This document shows positions 53,268 to 62,812 of a DNA stretch of 64,000 bases, one piece after another. Source of the DNA: Sphingopyxis italica (GTDB lineage: Bacteria; Pseudomonadota; Alphaproteobacteria; Sphingomonadales; Sphingomonadaceae); the NCBI RefSeq assembly GCF_011926545.1, contig NZ_JAATIT010000001.1, positions 1,258,469-1,322,468 of the forward strand. Direction: 5' to 3'. A program made the translations under genes and the position numbers. Position 1 is the stretch's first letter. Each line of letters begins with the position of its first letter. The notes beneath the pieces were generated by a model. The model was given only the letters and a program-made list of their open reading frames with translations. It was not told the origin of the DNA and ran no database searches.

Positions 53268-54580
53268 AGGCTACCTTGGCGCTTGATGCCGAGATAGGCC
53301 TCGACCGCGCTCGCCCCCATCGCGTCCGCGGGAACTTCGATTACATCCGCGCCCAAACGCTGGAGCCGTGCGATCACCAGCTGCCGGTCGCGCAGCATCG
53401 CCGCGGCGACGTTCGACCGCGTCACGTCGGCGCCGGTCTCGGGCCGCCGCCGTTCTTCGCTCTCGACCTCCTCGTCGCGGATCACGACGAAGAGCAGACG
53501 ATGCTTCTGCGCCAGCCGCCCGGCGGCGCGGATCATCAGGTCGGCGCTCGTCGCGTCGGTGAATTCGGTGAAAAGGATGATCAGCGAACGGCGGTTGAGC
53601 TGCGCGCTGAGCGTCGTCAGCGCGAGGGTGAAATTGCTCTCGACATGGGCATAGTCGATCAGGCTCGCGGCGCGCTGCAGCGCCGGGAAATCCTGCGTGT
53701 GCATATAGGCCGGGGTCAGCGTCTGCGGCTTCGCGGCGAAGGAGAAGAAGCTGATCCGGTCGTTCAGTTTCAACCCGACATAGGCGAGCAGCAGCGCCGC
53801 CGACACCGCGCGGTCGACGCGCGGCATGCCGCCGACCGGCTCCGCCATCGTCCGCCCGCTGTCGATCGCGAGGACGACGCGGTTGTCGCGTTCGACGCGA
53901 TATTCCTTGGCGAGCAATTTGACGTGGCGCGCCGAGGCGTTCCAGTCGATCGCGCGCCGATCCATCCCCGGCTGATATTCGGCGAGCGATTCAAACTCGG
54001 CGCCTTCACCGCGAAAACGCTGCTGGCGGAGGCCGAACCAGCTGTTGCGCTGAAAGAGCCGGCTGCCCTCATCGGTCACCGCGCGCAGGCTCGGCACGAC
54101 GTTGATCATGCCGTCGATCGGAAATTTTCGCTGTTTCCAGACGAGCCCGAGCGGCCCCGCCCAGCGGACCCACAATGCCTCGATTTGCGCCTGCCCGCGC
54201 CGCGATGCGGTGAGCGCGAGCGTGCGGACGAGCGTGTCGCCCGTGCCGACGCGGCGCATATCGCCCGCAAGCCGCCCGCCTTCGGCGAGCCGTTCGTCGA
54301 GCGCGAGCGCGAGTTCGGCGCGCGGCGGGACACCGCGGCCGCTTGCGGTGAGCAACAGGTCAAAGGGATCGCCGACCCCGACCTGATGCGGGAAACGCGC
54401 GTCGAGCATCAAGTGACGCGGATTCGCGCCGGCGACGGTGTCGAGGATCAGGCAGCCGATGATCACGCCGATCCAGCCAGGCGCGACCAGCCACAACTCG
54501 GGCCGGATCAGCCCGAGCGCGAGCGCCATCGGCGCGCCCGCGAGCAACAAGTAGATCGCGCGCCGCGTCGGGTAGATCAC
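53264..54580 (-). CDS. DUF58 protein (438 aa)
   Basis: Two N-terminal membrane helices, then a domain ending in the DUF58 signature (FESLAEYQPGMDRRAIDWNA, SARHVKLLAKEYRVERDN), then a von Willebrand A-like region (VVLAIDSGRTM with the MIDAS-type D-x-S). Paired with MoxR ATPases in most bacteria. Starts within the moxR stop (ATGA). Confidence 0.92.
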   Translation of the reverse strand: MIYPTRRAIYLLLAGAPMALALGLIRPELWLVAPGWIGVIIGCLILDTVAGANPRHLMLDARFPHQVGVGDPFDLLLTASGRGVPPRAELALALDERLAEGGRLAGDMRRVGTGDTLVRTLALTASRRGQAQIEALWVRWAGPLGLVWKQRKFPIDGMINVVPSLRAVTDEGSRLFQRNSWFGLRQQRFRGEGAEFESLAEYQPGMDRRAIDWNASARHVKLLAKEYRVERDNRVVLAIDSGRTMAEPVGGMPRVDRAVSAALLLAYVGLKLNDRISFFSFAAKPQTLTPAYMHTQDFPALQRAASLIDYAHVESNFTLALTTLSAQLNRRSLIILFTEFTDATSADLMIRAAGRLAQKHRLLFVVIRDEEVESEERRRPETGADVTRSNVAAAMLRDRQLVIARLQRLGADVIEVPADAMGASAVEAYLGIKRQGSL

Positions 54581-55554
54581 CGCGGCACCTCTTCGCGTTC
54601 GAGCAGCGCCGCGACGACCTGTTCGACATTGCGTCCCTCGATCTCGGCGGCGGCCGACAGGATGACGCGGTGGCGAAGCACCCCGGCGGCGAGGCGCTGG
54701 ATGTCGTCGGGAATCACATAGTCACGTCCGTCGAGCGCCGCCGCCGCGCACGCCGCGCGTGCCAGCAAGGTCGCGGCGCGCGGGCTGGCGCCACATTCAA
54801 GGTCGGCGCTCTCGCGCGTCGCGCGCACCAGCCGGACGATATAGTCGACGATCTCTTCGGCGAGCCGCACGGTCGCGATGATGTCGATCGCTTCGCCGAT
54901 CCCCGTGGCGTCGGCGACCTGCGTCACCCCGAAATCGCCGACCGCGGGGCTTTTGAAGCGCCCGCCATGGTCGGCGACGATCCGCCGTTCCTCGTCGGCG
55001 TCGGGATAATCGACGACCAGCTTGAACAGGAAACGGTCGAGCTGCGCTTCGGGCAGCGGATAGACACCCTGCTGCTCGATCGGATTCTGCGTCGCGAGCA
55101 CGGTGAAGCGCGGGCTCATCACATGCGACTCGCCGCCCACCGTGACGCGTCGTTCCTGCATCGCCTCGAGCAGCGCGGCCTGTGTCTTCGGCGGAGTGCG
55201 GTTGATTTCGTCGGCGAGCAACAGCTCGGTGAAGATCGGCCCCTTGGTGAGGGTGAAGCTCGACGTCTGGAAGTTGAACAGGTTCGACCCCAAAATGTCG
55301 CCGGGCATCAGGTCGGGGGTGAACTGGATGCGCCCGAAATCGAGCCCCGTCGCGCGCGCGAACGCTTGCGCGAGCAGCGTCTTCGCCGTCCCCGGCGGCC
55401 CTTCGAGCAGGACGTGCCCGCCCGCGAGCAGCGCGATCGTTACCATGCGCGTCAGCGGCCCCTGTCCGAACACGGCCTTGGCGACCTCGCCCTCGATCGC
55501 GGCACCGAGCGCCTGGACGCTTTCGACCCCTTTGCCGACGGGATTAGCTGTCAC
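54577..55554 (-). CDS. MoxR-family AAA ATPase (325 aa)
   Basis: AAA+ chaperone-like ATPase: Walker A GPPGTAKTLLAQAFA, Walker B LLADEINRTPPKTQAALLEA, sensor 1 ATQNPIEQQGVYPLPEAQLD and sensor 2 SPRAATLLARA. MoxR proteins help mature metal- or VWA-containing complexes. GTG 55554 with AGGA 8 bases upstream overlaps the DUF4350 stop by 11 bp. Core of the operon. Confidence 0.93.
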   Translation of the reverse strand: MTANPVGKGVESVQALGAAIEGEVAKAVFGQGPLTRMVTIALLAGGHVLLEGPPGTAKTLLAQAFARATGLDFGRIQFTPDLMPGDILGSNLFNFQTSSFTLTKGPIFTELLLADEINRTPPKTQAALLEAMQERRVTVGGESHVMSPRFTVLATQNPIEQQGVYPLPEAQLDRFLFKLVVDYPDADEERRIVADHGGRFKSPAVGDFGVTQVADATGIGEAIDIIATVRLAEEIVDYIVRLVRATRESADLECGASPRAATLLARAACAAAALDGRDYVIPDDIQRLAAGVLRHRVILSAAAEIEGRNVEQVVAALLEREEVPR

Positions 55555-56782
55555 GGAGTAGATCCTTCCTGATGTCGTGCAGTGCCTGTGCGTCCGCAAC
55601 GAATTCGTGGGTGTTGCGCGCGAGCGGCAGGCGCCGCGCGAGCGAAGAGAAAAGGTCGCCGCCGCCGCGCAGATGCTTGTCGATCCATACGGCGGTTTCG
55701 GCATCGTCGAGCCCTGCGGGCGCGTGCAAGCGTCTTGCGATCGCGGTGCGTTGGCTCTTCACATAGGCGTCGGCGCCATCGAGTTCGCGCCGCGCCTGCC
55801 GGATCAGATCGGCGCTGTTCGCGATCAGCGCCGCCTTCGAAACCGGGATCGCGCGGCCGGGCTTCAGCGCCGGGCCGAAGCGCATCCACGCCTGCCACAG
55901 CGCCAGCAGTCCCGCCGCGAGCAGGCAGAGCGTGATGCCGATGAAGGGCGGGACGAAGGCGAAGCGGAGCAGCGAACGCTGACCGCCGAAGCCGTTGAGT
56001 GTCACGTCGAAGGCGAGCCCGTCGGCATCGGCATAGTCGGCGACGGCGTCGATCAGCATCGCGCCGCCGACCGCCCCGTCGCGCGAGGCGAAGGCGAGGT
56101 TGTTGATGAGGTCGGGGTCGGCAAGAATGTAAAGATCGCGGTCGCCGACCTGCGCCAGCACCGCGCCGCCGCCCGGCCCGGCAATCAGCGTTTCGAGATT
56201 GTCGCCCGAAATCGTCTGGACATTGCCGGGCAACCAAGCGGTGAAGCTGTGCCCGGCAAGCCGCGCTGGCACCTGTTGCGCCTTGCTCGGCGCAGCCTCG
56301 ATCGCGACCTTTCCGAAATGCGCGGGCGGCAGCATCGCGACCGGCGGGCGGGCGGGAAAACCGACACTGACCCAACCCGGCTTCTGCGTCTGGCCCGGCA
56401 CGGCCATCGTCTGCCATTTGGGCAGCACGATCAGAGCAGGCCCCCGACGCCCGGCGTCGAGCAGTTCGGCGATCTCGGGCGCACGGGTGCGGTGCGTCGG
56501 GGTCAGCACCAGCAGCGGCTCATATTCCTCATAGCGCGTCGTCTCGACGCGGCGGCGAAGCTCGACCTCGGCGCCCGCCCGCTCGGCAAGGTCGACGATC
56601 CCGGCATAGCCCGGCGCCGCCTTCGACAGCGCATGGCCGCCGCCGTCGTTGCCGCTGCTGAGCTGCGGACCGAGGGCGATGAGCGCCCATAGCGCGATGA
56701 AGGCGATCACGCCGATCGCGACGACACCGACGATCAACCGCGGGTTGAAGCCATGATCGTTGGCGGCGGCGGCGTCGCTCAT
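55544..56782 (-). CDS. DUF4350-domain membrane protein (412 aa)
   Basis: Membrane helix near the N-terminus (LIVGVVAIGVIAFIALWALI), a DUF4350 periplasmic domain (about residues 40-270; GYAGIVDLAERAGAEVELRR), a second helix (PPFIGITLCLLAAGLLALW) and a cytoplasmic tail. Such proteins are fixed partners of DUF4129 and MoxR genes. ATG 56782 overlaps the DUF4129 stop (ATGA). The 11-bp overlap with moxR suggests coupled translation. Confidence 0.85.
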   Translation of the reverse strand: MSDAAAANDHGFNPRLIVGVVAIGVIAFIALWALIALGPQLSSGNDGGGHALSKAAPGYAGIVDLAERAGAEVELRRRVETTRYEEYEPLLVLTPTHRTRAPEIAELLDAGRRGPALIVLPKWQTMAVPGQTQKPGWVSVGFPARPPVAMLPPAHFGKVAIEAAPSKAQQVPARLAGHSFTAWLPGNVQTISGDNLETLIAGPGGGAVLAQVGDRDLYILADPDLINNLAFASRDGAVGGAMLIDAVADYADADGLAFDVTLNGFGGQRSLLRFAFVPPFIGITLCLLAAGLLALWQAWMRFGPALKPGRAIPVSKAALIANSADLIRQARRELDGADAYVKSQRTAIARRLHAPAGLDDAETAVWIDKHLRGGGDLFSSLARRLPLARNTHEFVADAQALHDIRKDLLRDS

Positions 56783-57504
56783 GCGCGCGCCCAATTCTTC
56801 GGCACCGTCAGCTCGGCATAGGCGGCGCGGCATTGCTCCCACGCCCTCGCATCAATCGACCGCCCGCCGAACAGGCTGATCTCGACCGCGCGCGCGATGC
56901 GGCTGAACGCGCCGCGCGCGGCCGGCGGCAAGTCGTGCGCCTCGGCAAGGTCGCGCGAGGTCATGGCAGGTTTGACGAGACCCGGACGTCTGCCCTCGAT
57001 GTCCTCGACGCTGCGATAGAGCAATAGATGCGCGGCTTCGGCAAAGCGCCCCTCGGCGGCAAGCGCATCGGCCTCGGCGAGCAGCGCGCGCGCCGCCCCA
57101 GCCTCGGCTTTTCCAATATGGTCGTCGGCGTCTTCATCGCCGCGTTTGCGGCCGAAGCGCAGATTATCGACCCACCGCGCAAAGGCGGGGACGAAATGAT
57201 AGAGGAGGAACAGCAGGATGAGCGCGACCGCCACCCACATCAGCGGCTTCGCCGCGGGCGCGCTCCATTCGAAGAAATTGCCGATCGCGTTGAAGAGCGA
57301 CTTCAGCCACTCGGGTGTCGGAGGCGGCGGCGGCGGTGGCGGCGGAAAGGCGGTCTGGATCTCGCCGCCGGCGATCGTCTGGCTATAGCCCGGATCGACG
57401 AGTTCGGGATCGAGCAGCCAGCCCCCGCCCCTGTCGGCGCTCAATGCGTCGGCGCTCGATGTGTCGGCAGCGGCCGACGCCTGGGCGATCCACATGGATA
57501 TCAT
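56779..57504 (-). CDS. DUF4129-domain membrane protein (241 aa)
   Basis: First gene of the MoxR operon. Single membrane helix (PLMWVAVALILLFLLYHFVP) preceded by a Pro run (PPPPPPPPPTPEWLKSLF) and followed by the DUF4129 soluble domain with EAAHLLLYRSVEDIEGRRPG, MTSRDLAE and CRAAYAELT. Start ATG 57504 (or 57495). Divergent from the oxo-acid dehydrogenase gene, with a 178-bp shared promoter region. Confidence 0.85.
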   Translation of the reverse strand: MISMWIAQASAAADTSSADALSADRGGGWLLDPELVDPGYSQTIAGGEIQTAFPPPPPPPPPTPEWLKSLFNAIGNFFEWSAPAAKPLMWVAVALILLFLLYHFVPAFARWVDNLRFGRKRGDEDADDHIGKAEAGAARALLAEADALAAEGRFAEAAHLLLYRSVEDIEGRRPGLVKPAMTSRDLAEAHDLPPAARGAFSRIARAVEISLFGGRSIDARAWEQCRAAYAELTVPKNWARA

Positions 57505-57682
57505 GTTGAAAAGATGATCTCGCCCCGCTCGGTCATTGCCGATCTTGGTAGCGCGAGCGTGCGCGAGAAGGCAAGAGAGGAGGGCAAGAGATGCTTGCGC
57601 GCCGGACTGCCCCGTTCTAGCGCGCGGCAAAACGGCCCTGTGGTTACGATTGCAACCAAAGGCCGCGCGACAGGAGAGACAG

Positions 57683-59884
57683 GTGGACGCGGCGCAGGCG
57701 GTACATGAAAAATTCCTCGCGGCACTGGCAGGGGGCGTTCTGCCCGATCGCGCCGACACGCCCGACCCCGCCGCCGCCGGCCTGTCGCGCGCCGAAGCGA
57801 CCGATATCTTCCTGTCGCAGTTGACCAGCCGCCAGATGGACCGGCTGTCGCGCCATCTGCAGGCGCGGGGCGAGGGGTTCTATACGATCGGCTCGTCGGG
57901 GCATGAGGGCAATGCCGCGGTCGCGGCGGCGCTGCGCGTCACCGACATGGCGTTCCTCCACTATCGCTCGAACGCCTTTCAGCTTCATCGGTCGCGCCAG
58001 CTTCCCGGCGGTACCCCGACGTGGGACATGCTGCTGAGCTTCGCCGCCTCGTCCGAAGATCCGATCTCGGGCGGGCGGCATAAGGTGATCGGGTCGAAGC
58101 CGCTCAATATCCCGCCGCAAACCTCGACGATCGCCTCGCATCTGCCCAAGGCGGTCGGCGCGGCTTTCTCGATCGGAATCGCGCGCCGGCTCGGCATGAC
58201 CGGGCTGCCGCTGCCCGATGATGCTGTCGTGCTGACGAGCTTCGGCGACGCCTCGGCAAACCATTCGACCGCGCAGGGCGCCTTCAACACCGCGGGCTGG
58301 GCGGCGTTCCAGGGCTCACCGATGCCGCTCATTTTCCTCTGCGAAGACAATGGTATCGGCATTTCGACGCGCACGCCGACGGGCTGGATCGAGGCGCAAT
58401 TCCGCCACCGCGCGGGGCTGCACTATATCAAATGCGACGGCACCGACCTCGTCTCGGCCTATGCCGGCGCCGCCGAGGCGGCCGAGTATGCGCGGCGCAC
58501 CCGCAAGCCGGTTTTCCTGCACATGGCGACGGTGCGTCTCTATGGTCACGCCGGGTCGGACGTGCAGGGCGCGTACCTCCCTAAGGCGCTGATCGAGGCC
58601 GACGAGGCGCGCGACCCGCTGCTCGCGGGTGCCGCGCTGATGACCGAACATGGCTGGATGAGCGCGGGCGAGATCGCCGAAGCCTATGAGGAGATCGGCG
58701 CGACCTTGGCGCGGCAGGCGGAGGCGGCGATCCAGCGGCCCAAAATCACCACTCCGAAGCATGTGATGGACAGCCTGATCCCGCCGAAACGCGAGGTGGC
58801 GCGGCCTAACACCCCGACCGACGAAGACCGCAAGGCGATGTTCGGCAGCGATGCCGGCGCGATGGACAAACCCCAGCATATGGCGCGGCTTTTGAGCTGG
58901 GCGCTCGCCGATCTGATGCTCACGCATAAGGAAATCGCCGTCATGGGCGAGGATGTCGGGCCAAAGGGCGGCGTCTACAATGTCACCGCCAAGCTTCATC
59001 AGCGTTTCGGATCGGCGCGCGTCGTCAACACCCTGCTCGACGAACAGGCGATTCTCGGGCTCGCGATCGGCATGGCGCATAACGGCTTCCTGCCGATGCC
59101 CGAAATCCAGTTCCTCGCCTATGTCCACAATGCCGAAGACCAGATTCGCGGCGAGGCGGCGACGCTCAGCTTCTTCTCCGACGGGCAATTTACCAACCCG
59201 ATGGTGCTGCGCATCGCCGGGCTCGGGTACCAGAAGGGCTTCGGCGGCCATTTCCACAACGACAACAGCCTCGCCGTCTTCCGCGACATTCCGGGCGTGA
59301 TCCTCGCGGTGCCGTCGAACGGGCGCGATGCGACCCAGATGCTGCGCGAATGCGTGCGGCTCGCGCGCGAGGAGCAGCGCGTGATCGTCTTCGTCGAGCC
59401 GATCGCGCTTTATATGACGCGCGACCTCCACGAAGAAGGCGACGGCCTGTGGACCAGCGTCTATGAAGCGCCCGGCGACGGCACGCCGATCCACTTCGGC
59501 GACGTCGGGGTGCATGGGCAGGGCACCGACCTCGCGATCGTCACCTACGGCAACGGTTATTATCTCTCGCGGCAGGCCGAGAAGCTGCTTGCAGCCGACG
59601 GCGTGAAGGCGCGCGTGATCGACCTGCGCTGGCTCGGTCCGGTCGACGAGGACAAGCTTGTCGCCGCGGTGGGTGACGCCAAACGCATCCTGATCGTCGA
59701 CGAATGCCGCATCACCGGATCGCAGAGCGAGGCGCTGATGGCGACTTTCGTCGAGCGCACGCCGGTCAAGAAGCTGAAGCGTATCGCCGCCGACGACAGC
59801 TTCATCCCCTTGGGCCGCGCTGCGACGCTGACCTTGCCGAGCCGCGATTCGATCTATGCGGCCGCCAGCGAGCTGCTGACATGA
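57683..59884 (+). CDS. Fused 2-oxo-acid dehydrogenase E1 (alpha plus beta), ThDP-dependent (733 aa)
   Basis: Decarboxylating component of a branched-chain 2-oxo-acid (or acetoin/pyruvate-type) dehydrogenase with both subunits on one chain. Alpha half: LTSFGDASANHSTAQGAFNT and LCEDNGIGIS (ThDP motif, about residues 184-235). Beta half from about 395: VMGEDVGPKGGVYNVTAKLH, LLDEQAILGLAIGMA and FVEPIALYM. GTG 57683 has CAGGAGAGAC upstream. No E2 or E3 gene is in the window, so it must work with subunits encoded elsewhere or do something else. Confidence 0.88.
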   Translation: MDAAQAVHEKFLAALAGGVLPDRADTPDPAAAGLSRAEATDIFLSQLTSRQMDRLSRHLQARGEGFYTIGSSGHEGNAAVAAALRVTDMAFLHYRSNAFQLHRSRQLPGGTPTWDMLLSFAASSEDPISGGRHKVIGSKPLNIPPQTSTIASHLPKAVGAAFSIGIARRLGMTGLPLPDDAVVLTSFGDASANHSTAQGAFNTAGWAAFQGSPMPLIFLCEDNGIGISTRTPTGWIEAQFRHRAGLHYIKCDGTDLVSAYAGAAEAAEYARRTRKPVFLHMATVRLYGHAGSDVQGAYLPKALIEADEARDPLLAGAALMTEHGWMSAGEIAEAYEEIGATLARQAEAAIQRPKITTPKHVMDSLIPPKREVARPNTPTDEDRKAMFGSDAGAMDKPQHMARLLSWALADLMLTHKEIAVMGEDVGPKGGVYNVTAKLHQRFGSARVVNTLLDEQAILGLAIGMAHNGFLPMPEIQFLAYVHNAEDQIRGEAATLSFFSDGQFTNPMVLRIAGLGYQKGFGGHFHNDNSLAVFRDIPGVILAVPSNGRDATQMLRECVRLAREEQRVIVFVEPIALYMTRDLHEEGDGLWTSVYEAPGDGTPIHFGDVGVHGQGTDLAIVTYGNGYYLSRQAEKLLAADGVKARVIDLRWLGPVDEDKLVAAVGDAKRILIVDECRITGSQSEALMATFVERTPVKKLKRIAADDSFIPLGRAATLTLPSRDSIYAAASELLT

Positions 59885-60930
59885 GCGCGCGCAAGACCGC
59901 GCTGGTCGTCGCGCCGGGGCGCGGTACCTATGGTAAGGGCGAGCTAGGCAGCATCGCGCGGCTGCACGGCGCGCACTTTGGCGACCTTATCGCGAATTTC
60001 GATGCGCAGCGCCGCGACCGCAGTCAGCCGACCGTCACCGAACTCGACGGCGCCGACCGCTTCAGCGTCGCGACGCATATGCGCGGCGACGTCGCGGCGC
60101 CGCTGATCTACACCGCGACCGCGCTCGACTATCTGAGTATCGACCGCGACAAATATGACGTGGTCGCCGCCCTCGGCAATTCAATGGGCTGGTACAGCGC
60201 GCTGGCGCTCGGCGGGGCGGTTTCGGTTGAGGACGGCTTCCGCATATCGAACGCGATGGGCCTCAACAGCCAGACGCACGGCCCCGGCGGACAGATATTG
60301 CTGCAAGTCGTCGACGAGGATTGGCGCCCGGTTCCGGGCCTCCGCGCCGCGCTGCTCGATCTCGTCGCCGCGATCGACGCGCGGCCCGATCACGCCCTCG
60401 CGCTCTCGATCGACCTTGCCGGAATGCTGGTGCTTGCCGGCAATGAGGAGGGCCTCGCCGCGCTGCTTGCCGAAGCGCCGGCGACGCCGGGGCGCGACCC
60501 CCTACGCCTCGCCGGTCACGGTCCCTTCCACACGCCCCTGATGTTCGGCAGTTCGGACAAGGCGAAAGCCGAACTGCCCGCCTCGCTGTTCGGCCGTCCC
60601 GCGCTGCCTCTCGTTGATGGCCGCGGCCATATCTGGCGCCGCTTCTCCAGCGATCCTGCCGAGATTGGAGATTACAGCTTCGGCCACCAGATCCTCGCGC
60701 CCTATGATTTCGCCCTCTCGGTGGAGGTGGCGGTCAAGGAGTTCGCCCCCGACGTGATCATCCTGCCCGGCCCCGGCGACACGCTCGGCGGCGCGATCGC
60801 GCAATCGCTGATCGGCATCGGCTGGCGGGGCCTTGCTGGCAAGGCGGATTTCATGGCGCGGCAGGCGTCGGACCCGATCCTCCTATCGATGGGCCGCGCC
60901 GATCAGCGCGCGCTTGTCGTCCAGTCATAG
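59881..60930 (+). CDS. ACP S-malonyltransferase (FabD)-like acyltransferase (349 aa)
   Basis: Acyltransferase of the FabD/AT type: nucleophile elbow GNSMGW (Ser101; usual GHSxG has His where Asn100 is here), GHGPFHTPLM with catalytic His217, and KEFAPDVIILPGPG near the end. ATG overlaps the E1 stop as ATGA, so the two are made together. This suggests handling of an acyl-CoA produced through E1. Main fabD is expected elsewhere; this is likely a specialised copy. A strong terminator follows. Confidence 0.82.
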   Translation: MSARKTALVVAPGRGTYGKGELGSIARLHGAHFGDLIANFDAQRRDRSQPTVTELDGADRFSVATHMRGDVAAPLIYTATALDYLSIDRDKYDVVAALGNSMGWYSALALGGAVSVEDGFRISNAMGLNSQTHGPGGQILLQVVDEDWRPVPGLRAALLDLVAAIDARPDHALALSIDLAGMLVLAGNEEGLAALLAEAPATPGRDPLRLAGHGPFHTPLMFGSSDKAKAELPASLFGRPALPLVDGRGHIWRRFSSDPAEIGDYSFGHQILAPYDFALSVEVAVKEFAPDVIILPGPGDTLGGAIAQSLIGIGWRGLAGKADFMARQASDPILLSMGRADQRALVVQS

Positions 60931-60945
60931 ACGCCGGACAACATA

Positions 60946-60985
60946 GGGCCGGCAGAGAGGAACGTCTCTGCCGGCCCTGTTGTTT
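60946..60985 (+). terminator. Terminator after the E1-acyltransferase operon
   Basis: Perfect 13-bp stem GGGCCGGCAGAGA/TCTCTGCCGGCCC (60946-60958 and 60965-60977), 6-base loop, then TGTTGTTT. Sixteen bp past the stop. Confidence 0.85.
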
Positions 60986-61114
60986 GCCCGGGATCAGGTG
61001 GGGTTGACCCCGGGCGGATGAACGGCAGCGCCAATGGGGACCAACTCAAGGGCGGTAGACCGTTCATTTTCCTTATAGGCGCACCGCGCGGTGCTTGGCC
61101 GGGTTCCCGCGCGA

Positions 61115-61768
61115 TCATGCACCGAAACGGACCCGATCAACCGGCGCGGCGCGCGCATGTTCGGCGGTGAACTGCAACCGCAGCAGTTCGGCGACATTGC
61201 CCGCGCCTGCGCGTCGCATGATATTCGCGCGGTGTACTTCGACCGTGCGCGGACTGAGCGCGAGTTGCCGCGCGATCGCCTTGTTGCCGAGCCCGGCGGC
61301 AATCGCGTCCAATATGTCGCGCTCGCGCGGGGTCAGCGCCGCCAATCGCGCCTCGGCCTCGCGGCGCCGGACGAACGCGCCTTGCGCCGCGCGCCAGTCG
61401 ACAAGTGCGATATCGATCGTGCGCCGGACGAGGCGCGGATCGAGCGGCGCGGGCAGCAAATCCCGCGCGCCGCCGCGCAGAATGGCGCGCGATTCGGCGA
61501 TGCTGAGCTGCTCGGCGGCGACGAAGGCAAAAATGGCGGGATGCCGGGCGATCCGCTCGAGCAGCGCCGCGCCGTCGGTCCGCCCCGGCTGGCGCCAGCG
61601 AAAGAGCAGGATAGCGCACAGATCGCCGCCCTCCGCCTCGATCCATGCGTCCGCGCTCGCAAAGCTGCGCACGACCCGCTCGCCTCCCGCCGCAAGCGCA
61701 CGAAAACACGCCGCCCGTTCGACGGGATCGGGCAGGATCAGATGGATATGGCCCCCGCTTTCGGTCAC
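61115..61768 (-). CDS. FixJ/NarL-like LuxR-type regulator with degenerate receiver (217 aa)
   Basis: C-terminal LuxR helix-turn-helix is intact: LTPRERDILDAIAAGLGNKA, IARQLALSPRTVEVHRANIM. The N-terminal half has a receiver-like layout, but the phospho-acceptor Asp position reads CAILLFRWRQPG and the conserved Lys position reads DLLPAPLDP, where ordinary receivers have KP. Phosphorylation by a histidine kinase is therefore unlikely. Neighbouring kduI could be a target; this is inference. Confidence 0.8.
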   Translation of the reverse strand: MTESGGHIHLILPDPVERAACFRALAAGGERVVRSFASADAWIEAEGGDLCAILLFRWRQPGRTDGAALLERIARHPAIFAFVAAEQLSIAESRAILRGGARDLLPAPLDPRLVRRTIDIALVDWRAAQGAFVRRREAEARLAALTPRERDILDAIAAGLGNKAIARQLALSPRTVEVHRANIMRRAGAGNVAELLRLQFTAEHARAAPVDRVRFGA

Positions 61769-61863
61769 GCTGCGATGCTGCGCCCCGAGTAACCGGACGG
61801 ACAGCGCGAAAGGGTCGAAGGCGGCGCCATTTCGGCGCGTTTTCTGGAAAATTCGAGGGCAAT

Positions 61864-62706
61864 TTAGCGGAGCTGGCAGATGTCGAGGAGGTTCATGTCG
61901 TCATAGTCCTGATTCTCCCCGGCCATCACCCAGATGAATGCGTAGGCGCTGGTTCCCACGCCCATGTGGATCGACCAGGGCGGGGAAATCACCGCCTCGC
62001 CATTCGCCATGACGATATGGCGGGTGGCGTCGCCCTGCCCCATGAAGTGCATCACCCGGCCTTGCTCGGGATCGTCGAGATCGAAATAGAAATACACCTC
62101 GCTCCGGCGTTCATGCACGTGCGGCGGCATCGTGTTCCACACGCTTCCCGGCTTGAGGATCGTGAGGCCCATCGCCAGTTGCGCGCTGTCGCACACGCCC
62201 GGGATGACGAGCTGGTGGATCGTCCGGTCGTTGGCCGTCTCCAGGCTGCCGCGCTCGAGCATCTTCGCGTTGGCGAGCGGCAGTTTGCGCGTGTCGAAGG
62301 CGCGATGGGCGGGGGATGAAGCCAGATAGAAACGCGCGCCATCGCCGGAGAAGGCGACGTCTTTCGCACCCATCGTGACGTACAGGCTGTCTTTCGCGCC
62401 CAGCGTGAACGGCTCGCCATCGACGGTCACGGTGCCTTCGGCGCGCCCGACATTGACGATGCCCAGTTCGCGCCGCTCGAGGAACGGGTGGCCGGCGGCC
62501 GAAGCGGGCTCCGATTGATCGGGCAGCCGGACGCTCCCGCTCTCGACCAGCACCCCGCCGATCGCCAGCCGATCGGCATGCGTATAGTTGAGCACGCATT
62601 GGTTCGGGCGGAACAAATTCTGAATAAGATAGCGGTCGCGCAGTTCATCATTGGACACGCACGCCATCATGTCCGGATGGGTGGCGTAATAGGTTCGATC
62701 GAACAT
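61864..62706 (-). CDS. kduI: 5-dehydro-4-deoxy-D-glucuronate isomerase KduI (280 aa)
   Basis: Cupin-fold isomerase acting on 4-deoxy-L-threo-5-hexosulose uronate in pectin and related uronate breakdown. Metal-binding stretch in [20 protein letters not shown] (His-x-His and Glu), and the family C-terminus [26 protein letters not shown] precedes ATG 62706. Length standard. Next to the partial gene on its left flank, probably the same catabolic locus. Confidence 0.95.
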   Translation of the reverse strand: MFDRTYYATHPDMMACVSNDELRDRYLIQNLFRPNQCVLNYTHADRLAIGGVLVESGSVRLPDQSEPASAAGHPFLERRELGIVNVGRAEGTVTVDGEPFTLGAKDSLYVTMGAKDVAFSGDGARFYLASSPAHRAFDTRKLPLANAKMLERGSLETANDRTIHQLVIPGVCDSAQLAMGLTILKPGSVWNTMPPHVHERRSEVYFYFDLDDPEQGRVMHFMGQGDATRHIVMANGEAVISPPWSIHMGVGTSAYAFIWVMAGENQDYDDMNLLDICQLR

Positions 62707-62812
62707 GACTGCTCCGAAAAAAGACCGGGCGGGCGGCGCCGCCCGGGTCAAAAGGGCCGCGTGCAGCCGTCAGAGCGCGAAGCGCCGACGACCGCACGGG
62801 CAGGGGGGAGGG

